NCBI GenBank assembly: GCA_005773695.1
Contig: SXHM01000220.1
Coordinates: 1-14,950, forward strand
Direction of reading: 5' to 3'
Length of the DNA: 14,950 nt
From: Bacteroidota bacterium
Lineage (GTDB): Bacteria > Bacteroidota > Bacteroidia > SXHM01
The notes beneath the pieces are model-generated. The model had not been told where the DNA came from. It saw only the letters and a program-made list of their open reading frames with translations, and made no database searches. This document shows positions 14,487-14,950 of this stretch, in pieces. The position numbers were made by a program, and so were the translations under genes. The stretch's first letter is position 1, and the number at the start of each line of letters is the position of its first letter.

Positions 14487-14950
14487 ATGAGCAAGAAACA
14501 ATTATTTGATACCGCCAAAAAGCAGGAGAAAGCAATTCTGATCGGTATGATTAAGCAGCATCAGGACGAAAAGAAGGTAAGGGAATACATGGACGAACTT
14601 GCTTTCCTTACCGAAACAGCAGGTGCAATTCCGGTTAAGCGGTTCACGCAAAAAATGGATAAGCCCGATTCGGCAACGTTTCTGGGTTCGGGAAAAATAA
14701 ATGAGATTAAAATTTTCATCAAGGATAACGAAATCAATATTGCCATTTTTGATGACGAGTTAAGTCCTTCACAATTACGTAACATTGAAAAGATTCTGGA
14801 GTGCCGCATTCTTGACCGCAGCAATCTTATCCTCGATATTTTTGCTGCACGTGCGCGAACTGCACACGCCAAAGCGCAGGTAGAGTTGGCACAATACGAA
14901 TACCTGCTTCCCCGCTTAACACGCATGTGGACGCACCTGGAACGCCAAAA
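14487..14950 (+). CDS. hflX: GTPase HflX, N-terminal part (runs off window)
   Basis: An ATG at 14487 opens a frame that continues past the right edge: 154 codons visible, no stop. The sequence is the N-terminal HflX domain: GAIPVKRFTQKMDKPDSATF, the LGSGK motif (66-70), FDDELSPSQLRNIEK (88-102), DRSNLILDIFAARARTAHAKAQ (110-131, His127 kept) and VELAQYEYLLPRLTRMWTHLE. The GTPase domain with its P-loop lies outside the window. HflX is a translational GTPase of the OBG-HflX group that binds the large ribosomal subunit and splits stalled or idle 70S ribosomes, for example under heat stress. It is divergent from tolC and has a TAnnTTTG element 16 bases upstream. Confidence 0.95.
   Translation, partial: MSKKQLFDTAKKQEKAILIGMIKQHQDEKKVREYMDELAFLTETAGAIPVKRFTQKMDKPDSATFLGSGKINEIKIFIKDNEINIAIFDDELSPSQLRNIEKILECRILDRSNLILDIFAARARTAHAKAQVELAQYEYLLPRLTRMWTHLERQ

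Noticed and set aside
14561..14926. 121-codon minus-strand frame opposite hflX
   Set aside because: It is fully antisense to a clearly recognisable HflX N-terminus and has Arg/Ser-rich content typical of a shadow frame.
1..14950. CRISPR array, tRNA/rRNA genes, insertion sequences, toxin-antitoxin or defence genes
   Set aside because: I saw no regularly spaced direct repeats, cloverleaf sequence, transposase or nuclease motifs. All long frames are accounted for by the genes listed.

Overview
The window reads as an ordinary chromosomal stretch from a member of the Bacteroidota, probably of the Sphingobacteriales/Chitinophagales/Flavobacteriales type. The signs are AT-rich DNA, weak Shine-Dalgarno sequences, start-proximal TAnnTTTG promoter elements, two secreted proteins with C-terminal type IX secretion (T9SS) sorting domains, a DUF5686/carboxypeptidase-regulatory-domain outer-membrane protein, and a 903-residue leucyl-tRNA synthetase. 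No tRNA, rRNA, CRISPR array, insertion sequence or prophage gene is visible. Coding density is high and no gene-free stretch exceeds about 120 bases.

Left part (1-2879): a lipoprotein gene cut by the window edge (GTG start at 418, minus strand) lies downstream of a small two-CBS-domain protein. Divergent from that is a small T9SS cargo gene, which runs tail to tail into a second, unrelated T9SS cargo gene. Their stop codons overlap, and a long palindrome at the junction encodes the same KLSV tail in both proteins while looking like a two-way terminator.

Middle part (2979-8670): a large DUF5686 protein converges on a SlyD-type FKBP prolyl isomerase, with a strong 24-bp hairpin between them. 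Next come three plus-strand genes with no bases between them: a methionine/glutamine-type aminotransferase, a YafV/Nit2-type omega-amidase, and a multi-pass membrane protein with degenerate PAP2-like residues. The first two form a plausible glutamine transaminase/omega-amidase couple: 2-oxo-4-methylthiobutyrate is re-aminated to methionine and the resulting alpha-ketoglutaramate is hydrolysed to 2-oxoglutarate and ammonia.

Right part (8738-14950): read on the minus strand, a TolC-family outer-membrane factor is followed by a HlyD/MacA-type periplasmic adaptor and then by leuS, whose ATG overlaps the adaptor stop by one base. The inner-membrane pump that usually accompanies such an adaptor is absent. 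Divergent from tolC is the start of hflX, cut by the right edge.

A dispersed hairpin-forming repeat built around GAACTTGTTTC / GCTGAA...TTCAGC occurs in three intergenic gaps (about 5445, 8676 and 12881). I see no strong sign of an undescribed defence or mobile system. The most interesting points are the palindrome that doubles as sorting-signal code, the repeat family, the PAP2-like third gene of the aminotransferase operon, and the pump-less efflux pair coupled to leuS.
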